Source: Myxococcales bacterium 68-20 (lineage in GTDB: Bacteria; Myxococcota_A; Polyangia; Polyangiales; Polyangiaceae). From it: a stretch of DNA of 64,000 nt. Shown here in pieces: positions 34,032 to 42,965 of this stretch. How positions within the stretch are numbered: the first letter of the stretch is position 1; each line of letters begins with the position of its first letter. A program made the translations under genes and the position numbers. Where the stretch lies: positions 24,996 through 88,995 of the forward strand of contig MKVQ01000049.1 of the NCBI GenBank assembly GCA_001899635.1, given 5' to 3'. Below the pieces are notes generated by a model that made no database searches, was not told the origin of the DNA, and worked only from the letters and a program-made list of their open reading frames with translations.

Positions 34032-34826
34032 ACCGCGCATGAACATCGTTTCGAGCCTCAGCGTCGCGCCGGCGCGGAGGAGAGCCTCGGCGAGGTCGGG
34101 CTGATCTTCGACCATGACGACGACGGACGCGTGCTCCGGCAGCGCGAACGGTCGGAGGGCGCGGAGGAGCGACAGCGCGTGCGCGAGGTCGGGCGTCCGG
34201 AATGGGCGGATACTGGGGAACCCGACGTCGAATACCCCGAGCGCCGTCCGCCCCGGCTCGGTCGTGATCGCTCGGAGCACGCACCCCCGCGCCCGCCTGC
34301 CTGCGAGGTTGCCGCGCTGCACCCCGCACTCCGCTTCGAGGACCGCATCCTCGTCGGGCGCGATCTCGCGCGCGTGGGCCGCGAGCGGTGCCGCGCTCTC
34401 GGGCTGGCGATCCACGATCGCCCATTCCATCCGCAGGCTGTGGTTCGTGTGCGAGCGCGTGAGGCCGAAGCTCTCGTAGAGGCGGATCGCGGGTGCGTTG
34501 TCCGGGCGGACGTTGAGGGTCATCTGAGTGCATCCCGCGTCACGCGCCCGGCGGACGACCTCGGCCATCAGCGCGCGGCCGACACCGTCGCCTCGCGCCT
34601 CCGGAGCCGTGACGATGTGCGAGAGGTGCACGACCTCGTTCAGCGGATTGAAGAACGCGTAGCCCTGCGCTTGCCCATCGCGTTCGGCGATCAGCGTCGT
34701 CGGCATCATCAAGGCGATGAACCGCTCGAGCGGATAAATCGGATCGTCGACGCCGAGCTCGAGGCAGAGCTTCGCGTAGGTGCCGTGATCGGTCGGGGTG
34801 GCGCTTCGGATTGTGCTCGCGCTCAT
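34020..34826 (-). CDS. GNAT-family N-acetyltransferase
   Basis: A 268-residue protein. Residues about 1-150 form a GNAT domain: the N-terminal strand TIRSATPTDHGTYAKLC, the acetyl-CoA pyrophosphate loop EARGDGVGRALM (Arg78 to Gly83), then NVRPDNAPAIRLYESFGL. GNAT enzymes transfer an acetyl group from acetyl-CoA to an amine; the substrate is unknown. Residues about 160-268 form a second, less conserved half that could be a degenerate GNAT repeat (PDLAEALLRAGATLRLETMF). It is a single-gene unit, divergent from the lipoprotein at 35017. Confidence 0.88.
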   Translation of the reverse strand: MSASTIRSATPTDHGTYAKLCLELGVDDPIYPLERFIALMMPTTLIAERDGQAQGYAFFNPLNEVVHLSHIVTAPEARGDGVGRALMAEVVRRARDAGCTQMTLNVRPDNAPAIRLYESFGLTRSHTNHSLRMEWAIVDRQPESAAPLAAHAREIAPDEDAVLEAECGVQRGNLAGRRARGCVLRAITTEPGRTALGVFDVGFPSIRPFRTPDLAHALSLLRALRPFALPEHASVVVMVEDQPDLAEALLRAGATLRLETMFMRGPIP

Positions 34827-35016
34827 CGGCGACGAATGTCGCGCGAGGCTTTCGGGAGGGCAACACGAAGGAAGACCCGGAAGAGACGTGGCCGCGTCGG
34901 GGCCCTGAGAGGCTTCCTATCAGCCAGATCCGCGAGATTTGCCGATAAATCTCGGCCAGAGCCGGGCGGATACGCGCTTGTCGGGCGCGTTTTGGCCATG
35001 GTATTCCTTCGGCCCC

Positions 35017-35736
35017 ATGAAGCCCTGGCGTTTCGGACTGGCCCTCACTGTCCTCGTCGTCGGTTGTTCCAACGGCTCCGACGAGCCGTACAAGCCGGCC
35101 CCGGCGTGGTCCGGCAGCAAGCCGAACCTGCCGGCCCCGCCGACGCTCAGCTCGGCGCCGATCAAGGTTGGCGACGCGTACACCATCCACGGTGCTTCGC
35201 ATCACCTTCGCAGCCGCATCCACGAGACGGACGTGACGAAGGCGCCGATCACGATCACCGGCTACATCGTCGAGGAGAACATCACCGACGCGCCGGGCTG
35301 CGCGCTTCACAAGACGGGCAAGGCCGATCCGGAGAACTGCCCCGGTGCAGGGCAGCCGCCGCTCGAGATCCCCTCGTTCTGGATCGCGGACGAGAAGGGC
35401 GCCGGCAAGGACAAGCCGCGCATCCGCGTCCTCGGCTGGGCGAAGAACTACGCCACGGTCTACGAGGCGTTCGAGAAGTACAAGAACCTGAAAGAGATCA
35501 AGAACCCGGAGAAGGATCTCGTGAAGGACGAGATCTGGAGCGTCGACGTTCCGTACCCGCTCCCCGCGGTCGGCGCGAAGGTGAAGATCACCGGCAAGTA
35601 CGGCTTCGTCTTCTCGAAGTCGTCGACGGGCCTCGTCTCCGATCCGGTCAACGGCGTCATGACGTACGAGAAGCTCGAGTACGTCGAGCCGGCGACCGAC
35701 ACGATCAAGTTCAAGAACAAGCCCGGCAGCAAGTGA
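35017..35736 (+). CDS. Predicted lipoprotein of unknown function
   Basis: A 239-residue predicted lipoprotein (lipobox VVGC, Cys17) with a Pro-rich linker. The mature part reads as a single beta-rich domain: GDAYTIHGASHHLRSRIHE, ITITGYIVEENI, then PSFWIADEK, IRVLGWAKNYATVYEAFEKY and VKITGKYGFVFSKSSTGL. The order suggests an OB-like fold, as in other myxobacterial lipoproteins, but this is only an impression. The ATG at 35017 opens the signal peptide directly. A long-armed hairpin follows the stop. Confidence 0.8.
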   Translation: MKPWRFGLALTVLVVGCSNGSDEPYKPAPAWSGSKPNLPAPPTLSSAPIKVGDAYTIHGASHHLRSRIHETDVTKAPITITGYIVEENITDAPGCALHKTGKADPENCPGAGQPPLEIPSFWIADEKGAGKDKPRIRVLGWAKNYATVYEAFEKYKNLKEIKNPEKDLVKDEIWSVDVPYPLPAVGAKVKITGKYGFVFSKSSTGLVSDPVNGVMTYEKLEYVEPATDTIKFKNKPGSK

Positions 35737-35745
35737 GCTCCCCGA

Positions 35746-35794
35746 ACGCCGATCGTCGCGCTCACTCGAGCCGCTAACTTAGGACGATCGGCGT
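35746..35794. terminator. Bidirectional hairpin between convergent genes
   Basis: The arms 35746-35757 and 35783-35794 are perfectly complementary over 12 bases with a 25-base loop. The element fills the 75-base gap between the convergent genes ending at 35736 (+) and 35812 (-), so a shared terminator is the natural reading. Confidence 0.6.
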
Positions 35795-35811
35795 CGGCCT
35801 CAGCGCGCTCC

Positions 35812-36915
35812 TCAGCCAAGCAGCGCCTTCACCTCTCGCGCCGCCGCCGACTGCGCGGCGGGCGCGAGGACGTGCAAGATCGCGCGGCGTTCGGCTTCGT
35901 TGAAGCCTCCGCCGGTCTGCGCGATCCAGTGGCTCGCGACGAGCGCGCCCGCGCCGATCGCGAAGGCCGCGTCGTTCTGCTCGGGGCCGATCGCGAGCGG
36001 CTCGGGCTCGTCCTTCCCGACGAGCCGTGCGCTCGCGGCCATCAGCGCCCGATCGCGCAGGAGGTCGACGGCGACGAACAGCGCGCGGACTGCCTTCGCG
36101 GCGAAGAGCTGCTTCGTTGCACGGCCGAGCGCGGTGTCGACGGCTCGCTGCGAGAGGAGCCCGAGGGCGCGGCCCACCATCGTGCGTCCGCCCTGCGTGG
36201 CGGCGAGCGCGAGGCTCTCGCGCGTCCAGAGGAACACGGGCGCCGATCGCGTCACCGTCGCGAGATCGGTGAGCGGTGTCTTCTCGAGGAACGCCGCGGT
36301 GACCATGGTGAACCGCTGCACGTCGACCGCCGAGCCGCTGCTCGGGAGGTCCATCAGCGGCCGCGGGGTGCGCGTCTCGCTCACGCGCCTGAGCTCGGGC
36401 CATGCCGTGAGACGCCTCGGCGGCTCGGTGCCGAGGAAGCGCTCGGAGCCCGTCCACCACTGGAGGTCGATGTCCGTCCGTGCGAGCTCGAACATCCGCG
36501 AGAACCAGGTGTGGCGCGAGAGCGCGTCGCCGACGCTCGCCGGAGGCGGGATTCGCTCGAGCGTCTTCTCGATCACGTCGAGGATGCGCTTCGGTCCGCT
36601 ACGGCGGAAGAGGGCGTCGAAGCCGGGATGCGTCGACTGCACCAGGTCGTGGAGGCAGGCGGCGAGGGCCCACTCGTTGCCGCTCGGCGCTTGGTCGAGC
36701 GTGTCGATCGGCGCGAGCTTTCGCGCGACGCGCACGCGCGTGAGCTCCGAGCGCGACAGCAGATCGACATCGCTGGGCTGGCGATGGTTTCCGATCGAGA
36801 GCGCGCCCTTTCCACCGAACAGCTTTCCGGGGAGCATCGTCCCTCCGACCACGAGTGGTCCGAGGAACGTCGAGAAGAGCCGCTCGCAGAGGGTTTGCGG
36901 ATCGTCCTTGGCCAT
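35812..36915 (-). CDS. Conserved-looking protein of unknown function (second gene of pair)
   Basis: A 367-residue protein with no signal peptide. Its composition is that of a globular, mostly helical cytosolic protein, with segments such as PSGNEWALAACLHDLVQSTHPGF (abridged), DVIEKTLERIP, RALGLLSQRAVDTALG and FNEAERRAILHVLAP. No nucleotide-binding or metal motif is evident. It begins six bases after the stop of the 512-residue gene upstream, so the two are co-transcribed and likely act together. I do not recognise the family. Confidence 0.7.
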   Translation of the reverse strand: MAKDDPQTLCERLFSTFLGPLVVGGTMLPGKLFGGKGALSIGNHRQPSDVDLLSRSELTRVRVARKLAPIDTLDQAPSGNEWALAACLHDLVQSTHPGFDALFRRSGPKRILDVIEKTLERIPPPASVGDALSRHTWFSRMFELARTDIDLQWWTGSERFLGTEPPRRLTAWPELRRVSETRTPRPLMDLPSSGSAVDVQRFTMVTAAFLEKTPLTDLATVTRSAPVFLWTRESLALAATQGGRTMVGRALGLLSQRAVDTALGRATKQLFAAKAVRALFVAVDLLRDRALMAASARLVGKDEPEPLAIGPEQNDAAFAIGAGALVASHWIAQTGGGFNEAERRAILHVLAPAAQSAAAREVKALLG

Positions 36916-36921
36916 CGGTCG

Positions 36922-38460
36922 TCAGCGCGGCGGTTGAGTCCCTGGAGGTAGCTGCGGGACGCCCGGCTGCGGTTCTTCGGGTTGCGCCGGCGGCTGGACC
37001 TGACTGAGCGCGAACACGCCGAGAGGCTCGAGCTTGAGATCCACCGGCGCCTCCTCGAGCGCACGATGGATCTCCTCGGCGACGAGCGGCTCCCATGCCT
37101 GCGCCTCGAGCAGCGCCGTCTCGAGAGGAGAGAACGCGCTCTCCTCCACCGCGATCGCGTGCGCGGCGGTATTGATGAAGAGGACCTGCGACGCCGACGC
37201 TCCGAGCGCCCGATAGAGGACCTCGGGCGCGACGGCGGGCGTCACGTCGTAGCCCGCGGGGATGTAGAGGTTCGGATGGATCTCGACGAAGAACGTCCCG
37301 AGCGGGATCGCCTCGATGCCCTGGTTCGAGCGCAGGAAGGCGCCTCGCTCCGTCAGCGCCACCTGCGTTCGGAGGATCGTCTGGTGCGGGAGCGCGTAGG
37401 CGATGCGCCGTAGCAGCGAGAGCTGCTGCGGGGGGATCCACGTTGCGGTGACGTTGCGCCACGGGGCCGGGGAGGGGACCACGCGCAGCGGGACGCGCAC
37501 CGGCTCCGGGAGCCTCGTCGCGCTCGCCTTCAGCACGTCGGCCCCGCCCTCACTGCGCAGCTCGACGCGAGCGAAGGCCCGGAGGTCGCCCATCTGCGGC
37601 ATCTTCTCGAGCGTCCACGGCTCGTCGCCACGGCCGCGAATGAGAACGAGGCCGTTCGGATCGAAGACGGGACAAGCGCGGAGCGCGACGGGATGGCGAT
37701 AGCCCATCTCGACCGCGACGCCGGGACCTGCGGGCAAGAACGTGGTGAGCCCCGGCGTCCGCGCCATCAGCGGGCGCATGCGCTTCGGCAGGTCCGGGAT
37801 GCGCATCACGTAGCGGCGCACCGGTCCTTCATCGAACGCGCTCTCCGGCGGCCATTCACCGACCGCCACTTCTCCCTCCACGCGCGAGCGGACGAAGTAG
37901 TGGATCAACGCCGGGCCGAGGCCCTGCTCCGCGACGATGAATCGTGGGCCGCCGTCCTCGACCGTCGACGGATCGACGTGCGGCATGAGGCGAAGGAGGA
38001 GCGACCTGAGCCCGACCTCCTTCTCCGTGGCGTAAACCTGGGTGAAGCGATCGTGGTAGAGGACGAGCGGCGCATCCGTCGAGATGAGCTGCGTCGCGTC
38101 GTAGCCGAAGGGCGCCGCCGCGTCCCGGTACTGGACGAAGTGGCGACTGGTCCCGGTGAACGTGAAGCCACCGACGAGGCGCGCGGTCTCCGCGACGCGA
38201 TCCATGCGATCGCTCGACTCCGCCGCGAACGAGAGCGTGATCTCCTTCGTCCCGAGCTTGCTCTGGACGATCTCGATCACGAGGCTCGGCATCAGATCCT
38301 CGAGCGAGTGCTCGCGCGTGTACACGCTGAGCCACGCCACGAGACGGTCGAGCGAGGGAAGGAGCACCAGGCCCTTCGCCCCGAGCGCCACCCCCTTGCC
38401 CTCGAGGCCGAGGCCCGGGGTCCGGAGGCGGGTCTGGTGGAGCGCGATGCGTTCGAGCAT
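36922..38460 (-). CDS. Protein of unknown function (first gene of pair)
   Basis: A 512-residue protein with no signal peptide, followed six bases later by the 367-residue gene. Segments include GLVLLPSLDRLVAWLSVYTREHSL (abridged), EIVQSKLGTKEITLSFAAES, VRRYVMRIPDLPKRMRPLM, and near the C-terminus IPLGTFFVEIHPNLYIPAGYD followed by VLFINTAAHAIAVEESAF. The C-terminus is a Pro/Gln-rich tail. The middle is rich in short alternating strands. I see no catalytic motif and do not recognise the family; the clean operon and even codon use argue that it is a real gene. Confidence 0.7.
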   Translation of the reverse strand: MLERIALHQTRLRTPGLGLEGKGVALGAKGLVLLPSLDRLVAWLSVYTREHSLEDLMPSLVIEIVQSKLGTKEITLSFAAESSDRMDRVAETARLVGGFTFTGTSRHFVQYRDAAAPFGYDATQLISTDAPLVLYHDRFTQVYATEKEVGLRSLLLRLMPHVDPSTVEDGGPRFIVAEQGLGPALIHYFVRSRVEGEVAVGEWPPESAFDEGPVRRYVMRIPDLPKRMRPLMARTPGLTTFLPAGPGVAVEMGYRHPVALRACPVFDPNGLVLIRGRGDEPWTLEKMPQMGDLRAFARVELRSEGGADVLKASATRLPEPVRVPLRVVPSPAPWRNVTATWIPPQQLSLLRRIAYALPHQTILRTQVALTERGAFLRSNQGIEAIPLGTFFVEIHPNLYIPAGYDVTPAVAPEVLYRALGASASQVLFINTAAHAIAVEESAFSPLETALLEAQAWEPLVAEEIHRALEEAPVDLKLEPLGVFALSQVQPPAQPEEPQPGVPQLPPGTQPPR

Positions 38461-38767
38461 ACGGGCGTCCCAGCATACACCGCCCTAGGCCGTCGCCGGG
38501 CTGGTGCGCCAGTGCACCGGTAGAAGAAGATGCCAGGGGTGGATCGGCCAGGGCTCGAAATCGGTGCGCACGCCGAGCCGGTGCCCCCGCCATCCCAGCG
38601 GCGCTCGCCGACCGAACCGCGAAATTGCAGTCGAATTCGGGCATCGGCCCGCAACGTCCCGAGCACTCGCCGCCGTGGTCCTTCGGCCGGCGTCCGATTT
38701 CGCGGATCGCGTCAGTGGCACCATGTGTGCACGAGTGGGCGCCAGCTTTCCGGCTCGGAGGACTTCG
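38461..38767. other. Divergent intergenic region
   Basis: No gene is supported in these 307 bases. It separates the minus-strand two-gene operon from the L,D-transpeptidase gene and must carry both promoters. GGTGC/GCACC arms flank a six-base loop near 38500. GGAGGA at 38757-38762 is the ribosome binding site for the ATG at 38768. Confidence 0.55.
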
Positions 38768-39649
38768 ATGATCCCGTTCGCTCGTTGGTTCGCGCTTGCT
38801 GCTCTTCCCCTCGCGATGACGACGCTCGTTGGTTGCGCGGCGCAGGAGGAGGATGACGAAGACGTGAGCGAGGAGGGAGACGTCACCGAAGAGCAGCTGC
38901 GCAAAGGCGCCGCCGAGCAGTGGGTCTACAACGGGACGATGCCGCATCTCGAGAAGCCGGCGATCACCGTCTCGCTGACGGCGCACACGGCGCGCGTCAC
39001 GGGCTACGTCCCCGAGGGCTGGAACCAGCCGTTGCCGTATTACGCCGACACGCTCGTCGAGAACGGACGCACGAAGGTCGCCATCGTCTATCCGATCGCG
39101 ACGGGCGCGAGCGTCAACTCTCAGGGCACGAGCTACTCGATCAGCCGCGTGTCTCCGTGGGTCCCGACGAACTCGGCGGCGGCGTGGGGCGGCTTCCCGT
39201 TCATCCCGTACAACCGCGGGATCGCGTTCCACGGTCCGATCACCGCCTCCGACGGCGAGTGGAAGCTGGTCCGCGGCCCGGTCTCGCACGGCTGCAACCG
39301 CATGCAGGGCGAGCACGTCACCGAGCTCGCGCACCTCATCGGCGTCGACATGACGACGACGGTTCACCGCGGCGACGCCGCGACCGGCTTCGACGTTCCC
39401 GTGACCGTCATCCGCAAGCCGGACGAGTGGAAGGGCCAGCAGGTCGACGTGAACTACCCGGCTCAGCGCGGCGTCGCGCGGCCAACCGGCCCGAACGTGA
39501 AGATGTTCCCCTCGTGGACCGCCGACAAGCTCGCCGCCTTCGTGTGCCCGCTCAACAAGGGGGAGCTCAAGGGCGCGCGTACGATCCCGGCCAACTACTG
39601 CTCGCGTCGCTATCAGAACGCGTTCGACCCCGCCATCGGCCCGCGCTGA
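38768..39649 (+). CDS. L,D-transpeptidase (YkuD) lipoprotein
   Basis: A 293-residue predicted lipoprotein (lipobox VGC, Cys23) with an acidic linker and a YkuD catalytic domain. The signature is present: His155-Gly156 in FHG, then SHGCNRM with His174, catalytic Cys176 and Arg178. L,D-transpeptidases form 3-3 cross-links in peptidoglycan or attach proteins to it, acting in the periplasm. GGAGGA five bases before the ATG fixes the start, although the frame is open upstream. The C-terminal 80 residues, with two further cysteines, extend beyond the usual domain. The M13 peptidase gene follows after 87 bases and may be co-transcribed. Confidence 0.9.
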   Translation: MIPFARWFALAALPLAMTTLVGCAAQEEDDEDVSEEGDVTEEQLRKGAAEQWVYNGTMPHLEKPAITVSLTAHTARVTGYVPEGWNQPLPYYADTLVENGRTKVAIVYPIATGASVNSQGTSYSISRVSPWVPTNSAAAWGGFPFIPYNRGIAFHGPITASDGEWKLVRGPVSHGCNRMQGEHVTELAHLIGVDMTTTVHRGDAATGFDVPVTVIRKPDEWKGQQVDVNYPAQRGVARPTGPNVKMFPSWTADKLAAFVCPLNKGELKGARTIPANYCSRRYQNAFDPAIGPR

Positions 39650-39736
39650 TCGTCGGCTCGCACGCGCGTCGAGCAGACGTGAGGTGAGATCGCCGGGCGC
39701 GGCTCCTGCTGCGGCGGAGCGGTTCTTGTCGTCTGC

Positions 39737-41878
39737 ATGGAGCGAAGGCATAGCCGCGTCATGCGCATGCTCTCTCGCCGCTCGGCCGTGCTCGCTTCGC
39801 TCGGAGTCGCTGCCTTCGCTCTTTCTTGTGGAGGCGAGGCCAAGCCGCCCGCGACGCCGGCGCATGCCTCGCACACGGCGGACTCGGCGAAGTCGTCCGG
39901 CAATCCGTCGGGGGTCGAGAAGTCGGCGCTCGATCCCTCCACGTCGCCGTGTGACGACTTCTACCAGTACGCATGCGGCGGCTGGATCAAGACGACGGAG
40001 ATCCCGGGCGACGAGGCGTCGTGGTACCGGAGCTTCAGCGTCATCCACGAACGCAACGAGGAGATCCTCCGCCAGATCCTCGAGGGCTACGCGAAGGGCG
40101 AGAACGCGGGCGAACCCTACGCGAAGGCGCTCGGCGACTACTACGGCTCGTGCATGGACGAGGCTGCCATCGAGAAGGCGGGGATCCAGCCGCTCCACCC
40201 GTGGCTCGAGGCGATCGACGCCATCAAGGACACGGCCTCGCTGACGAAGCTCCTCGGGCGGATGCAGTACGAGCTCGGAACCGGGATCGTCTTCGAGCAG
40301 AGCGCGGCGCAGGACTTCGGTGACGCCACCCAGGTCGTCGGCATGATCTGGCAGGCGGGGCTCGGGATGCCCGAGCGCGAGTACTACCTCGAGAGCACGC
40401 CGAAGATGACGGAGCTCCGGAACAAGTACGAGGCGCACGTCGCCGCGATGATGGAGCTCGCCGGAGAGCCCGCGGCCAAGGCGAAGGCGAGCGCGAAGAA
40501 GGTCCTTCAGATCGAGACCGCGCTCGCCAAGGCGTGGATGTCGAAGGAGGACCGTCGGGAGCCGAAGAAGATCGACCACCGCGTGTCGAAGGCCGATCTC
40601 GGGAAGGTCGCGCCCGGCATCGGTTGGGATGCGTGGCTCGACGGCGCGCGCGCGAAGGACGTCGCCACCTTCAACGTCGCCCAGCCCGAGTACATGAAGA
40701 CGCTCGGGGCGATGCTGAACGGCGCCGCTTCGACGTCGCCGAAGGTCTCGACCGCAGACTGGAAGACGTACCTCCGCTGGCACCTCTTCCGCGTCAGCGG
40801 CAACGAGCTCGGGCAGAAGTTCGTCGACGAGAAGTTCCGCTGGCGGCAGGCGCTCACCGGCGCCGAGAAGCTCCCCGCCCGCTGGAAGCGCTGCGTGCGG
40901 ACGATCGATGCGTCGATGGGCGAGGCGCTCGGGCAGCCCTTCGTGAAGAAGACGCTAGGCAGCGAGGGCAAGCAGACGGTCGTCACGATGGTCCAGGCGA
41001 TCGAACGTGCGATGCACGAGAACCTCGAGAAGCTCGCGTGGATGGACGAGCCGACGCGGAAGGCCGCGTTCGGCAAGCTCGGGAAGATCGCGAACAAGAT
41101 CGCCTACCCGGACAAGTGGCGGAGCTACGACAAGCTCGAGATCTCGCGCGACCGCTACCTCCTCAACACGCAGCGGAGCGCGGCGTTCGAGCACGCCCGG
41201 CAGCTGGCGAAGATCGGCAAGCCGGTCGACCGCAGCGAGTGGCAGATGAGCCCGCCGACGGTCAACGCCTACTACGACGCACAGCTCAACGAGATGGTGT
41301 TCCCCGCGGGCATCCTGCAGCCGCCGTTCTACTCGAACGAGGCGCCCCGCTCGACCAACTACGGCGCGATCGGCATGGTCATGGGGCACGAGCTCACGCA
41401 CGGCTTCGACGACGAGGGCCGCCAGTTCGATCTCGACGGCAACCTCGTGGACTGGTGGTCGAAGGGCGTGAACGAGGAGTTCGAGCGCCGAGCCGAGTGT
41501 GTGAAGAACCAGTACGACTCGTTCGTCGTGCTCGGGGACGTCCACGTGAACGGCAAGCTCACGCTCGGCGAAAACATCGCGGACCTCGGCGGCATCAAGC
41601 TCGCTTACAAGGCGTTCGCCGCCCAGAACGCGCCGGCCGCAGGCGGGAGCGTGAGGTCCGAGTTCACCCCCGAGCAGGAGCTCTTCATCGGCTTCGCGCA
41701 AGGCTGGTGCGGCAAGCTACGTGACGAAGCGCTCCGTCACCTCGTAGCGACGAACCCGCACTCGCCTCCGAGCTTCCGCGTGAACGGGCCGCTGTCGAAC
41801 TTCCCCGAGTTCGCAAAGGCCTTCCGCTGCGAGCCCGACGCGAAGATGGTGAAGAAGGACCGCTGCGAGGTGTGGTGA
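39737..41878 (+). CDS. M13-family (neprilysin-like) metallopeptidase lipoprotein
   Basis: A 713-residue zinc endopeptidase of the neprilysin/PepO family, of usual length plus a lipoprotein signal (ALSC). Family signatures are DDFYQYACGGW near the N-terminus, VNAYYDAQLNEMVFPAGIL, the zinc motif GHELTHGFDDEG (His551, Glu552, His555), GENIADLGG with the third ligand Glu612 and Asp616, and the C-terminal CEVW. Residue numbers are from the ATG at 39737; an ATG at 39761 gives a tidier signal peptide and is a serious alternative. M13 enzymes cleave oligopeptides; the anchor implies periplasmic or surface action. Confidence 0.95.
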   Translation: MERRHSRVMRMLSRRSAVLASLGVAAFALSCGGEAKPPATPAHASHTADSAKSSGNPSGVEKSALDPSTSPCDDFYQYACGGWIKTTEIPGDEASWYRSFSVIHERNEEILRQILEGYAKGENAGEPYAKALGDYYGSCMDEAAIEKAGIQPLHPWLEAIDAIKDTASLTKLLGRMQYELGTGIVFEQSAAQDFGDATQVVGMIWQAGLGMPEREYYLESTPKMTELRNKYEAHVAAMMELAGEPAAKAKASAKKVLQIETALAKAWMSKEDRREPKKIDHRVSKADLGKVAPGIGWDAWLDGARAKDVATFNVAQPEYMKTLGAMLNGAASTSPKVSTADWKTYLRWHLFRVSGNELGQKFVDEKFRWRQALTGAEKLPARWKRCVRTIDASMGEALGQPFVKKTLGSEGKQTVVTMVQAIERAMHENLEKLAWMDEPTRKAAFGKLGKIANKIAYPDKWRSYDKLEISRDRYLLNTQRSAAFEHARQLAKIGKPVDRSEWQMSPPTVNAYYDAQLNEMVFPAGILQPPFYSNEAPRSTNYGAIGMVMGHELTHGFDDEGRQFDLDGNLVDWWSKGVNEEFERRAECVKNQYDSFVVLGDVHVNGKLTLGENIADLGGIKLAYKAFAAQNAPAAGGSVRSEFTPEQELFIGFAQGWCGKLRDEALRHLVATNPHSPPSFRVNGPLSNFPEFAKAFRCEPDAKMVKKDRCEVW

Positions 41879-41994
41879 GCGAGGCCCGCGGAGAGCGGAC
41901 CTCCGGCTCTTCGACGTCGAGCTCGTGAACGACACACGGCCCGCCGGCGAGGAGGTTCGCCAACGGGCCGCGTCATGGCCACTCGGAACGGCGG

Positions 41995-42020
41995 CGCCGC
42001 GAGCTTCTACGCTCGCGGCG
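41995..42020. terminator. GC-rich hairpin between convergent genes
   Basis: A perfect 10-bp stem (41995-42004 with 42011-42020) encloses the six-base loop TTCTAC. It lies between the M13 peptidase stop (41878, +) and the desaturase stop (42029, -), only eight bases from the latter, and probably ends both transcripts. Confidence 0.6.
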
Positions 42021-42028
42021 ATCGTCGC

Positions 42029-42802
42029 TCAGGCGGCTTTTGCGGGGAGCGAGTCGTCCGAATCCATCTGCTCGTGCGCCGGTCGGAGCTCGATGATGCC
42101 GAGCCACGCAAAGATGCGGATGACCTGCCACGTCGGATCGATCTCGAACCAGCGCACGCCGAAGTTCGGGCGCATCGCGTGGCGGTGATGGTTGTTCTGG
42201 AACAGCTCGCCCCACGTGACGAAGTCGAAGACCAGCGTATTGCGCGAGACGTCGTCGCTGTCGAAGTTGCGGTAGCCGTAGCGGTGGCCGCACCAGTTGA
42301 CGATCGCGCCGTGGATCGGGCCCATGATGAAGTGCGCCGGCAGGAGCAGCCACATCCACCAGTGCGTCGCGAACGCCACGTAGAAGAGCGTGTAGCCGGT
42401 GAGCCAGACGATCCGCGCGAGCCACGACTGGCTCAGACGATCGAGCGCCGGCCAGTCCGGGATCCCCTTCGCGAAGCGCGCCTCGGGCTCCTCGCGGCGG
42501 TACGCGAAGGCGTCGTAGCGCTTCTTCGTCGCCAACATCATCGTGAAGAGGTTCGAGTGGTTCTCGGGCGAGTGCGGATCCTTGGGCCCATCGCTGTACG
42601 CGTGGTGCATCCGGTGGAGGATCGCGTAGCCGCGCGAGCTCAGGAAGCTCGACCCCTGCGTGAGATAGGTGCAGATGTGGAAGAACCGTTCCCAGCCCTT
42701 CGACATCGTGAACTGCTTGTGAGCGCCGTAGCGGTGGAGGAAGAAGGTCTGGAAGAAGACCGACGAAACCCAGTGCCCGACGAAGAAGATCGCGATCGCC
42801 AT
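42029..42802 (-). CDS. Fatty-acid (acyl-CoA delta-9-type) desaturase
   Basis: A 257-residue integral membrane di-iron desaturase. The three histidine boxes are in place: HRYGAH (His23-His28), HRMHH (His63-His67) and NNHHRH (His205-His208), with membrane segments before the first box and between the second and third (about 130-165). Such enzymes insert a cis double bond into acyl chains using O2 and electrons from a ferredoxin or cytochrome b5-like donor. It is somewhat short at the N-terminus for the family, but all ligands are present. It is divergent from a phospholipid-type acyltransferase gene, so both may serve membrane lipid remodelling. Confidence 0.93.
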   Translation of the reverse strand: MAIAIFFVGHWVSSVFFQTFFLHRYGAHKQFTMSKGWERFFHICTYLTQGSSFLSSRGYAILHRMHHAYSDGPKDPHSPENHSNLFTMMLATKKRYDAFAYRREEPEARFAKGIPDWPALDRLSQSWLARIVWLTGYTLFYVAFATHWWMWLLLPAHFIMGPIHGAIVNWCGHRYGYRNFDSDDVSRNTLVFDFVTWGELFQNNHHRHAMRPNFGVRWFEIDPTWQVIRIFAWLGIIELRPAHEQMDSDDSLPAKAA

Positions 42803-42965
42803 CGTTCGGGGGGGACTCTACGGTCGGCGGCTCGGCGCGCGAGCCATCGTTCGGTCAGGTTTGGGCCTTTGCGTCACGAAACAGTCATGGTCGATGCGCG
42901 ACGGTCGCGCTCGATGTGCTCTAGCTAGAGCCAGGTTCGAGCAGAGCCGCTCTCTACGTGACAGA

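Noticed and set aside
37856..40783. 975-codon minus-strand open frame over the L,D-transpeptidase and M13 peptidase
   Set aside because: It spans a divergent promoter region and the antisense of two well-supported genes, with no domain.
42861..42965. Upstream extension of the acyltransferase to a start at 42861
   Set aside because: The extra residues are Arg/Cys-rich and unlike the family; the ATG at 42966 gives a normal N-terminus.
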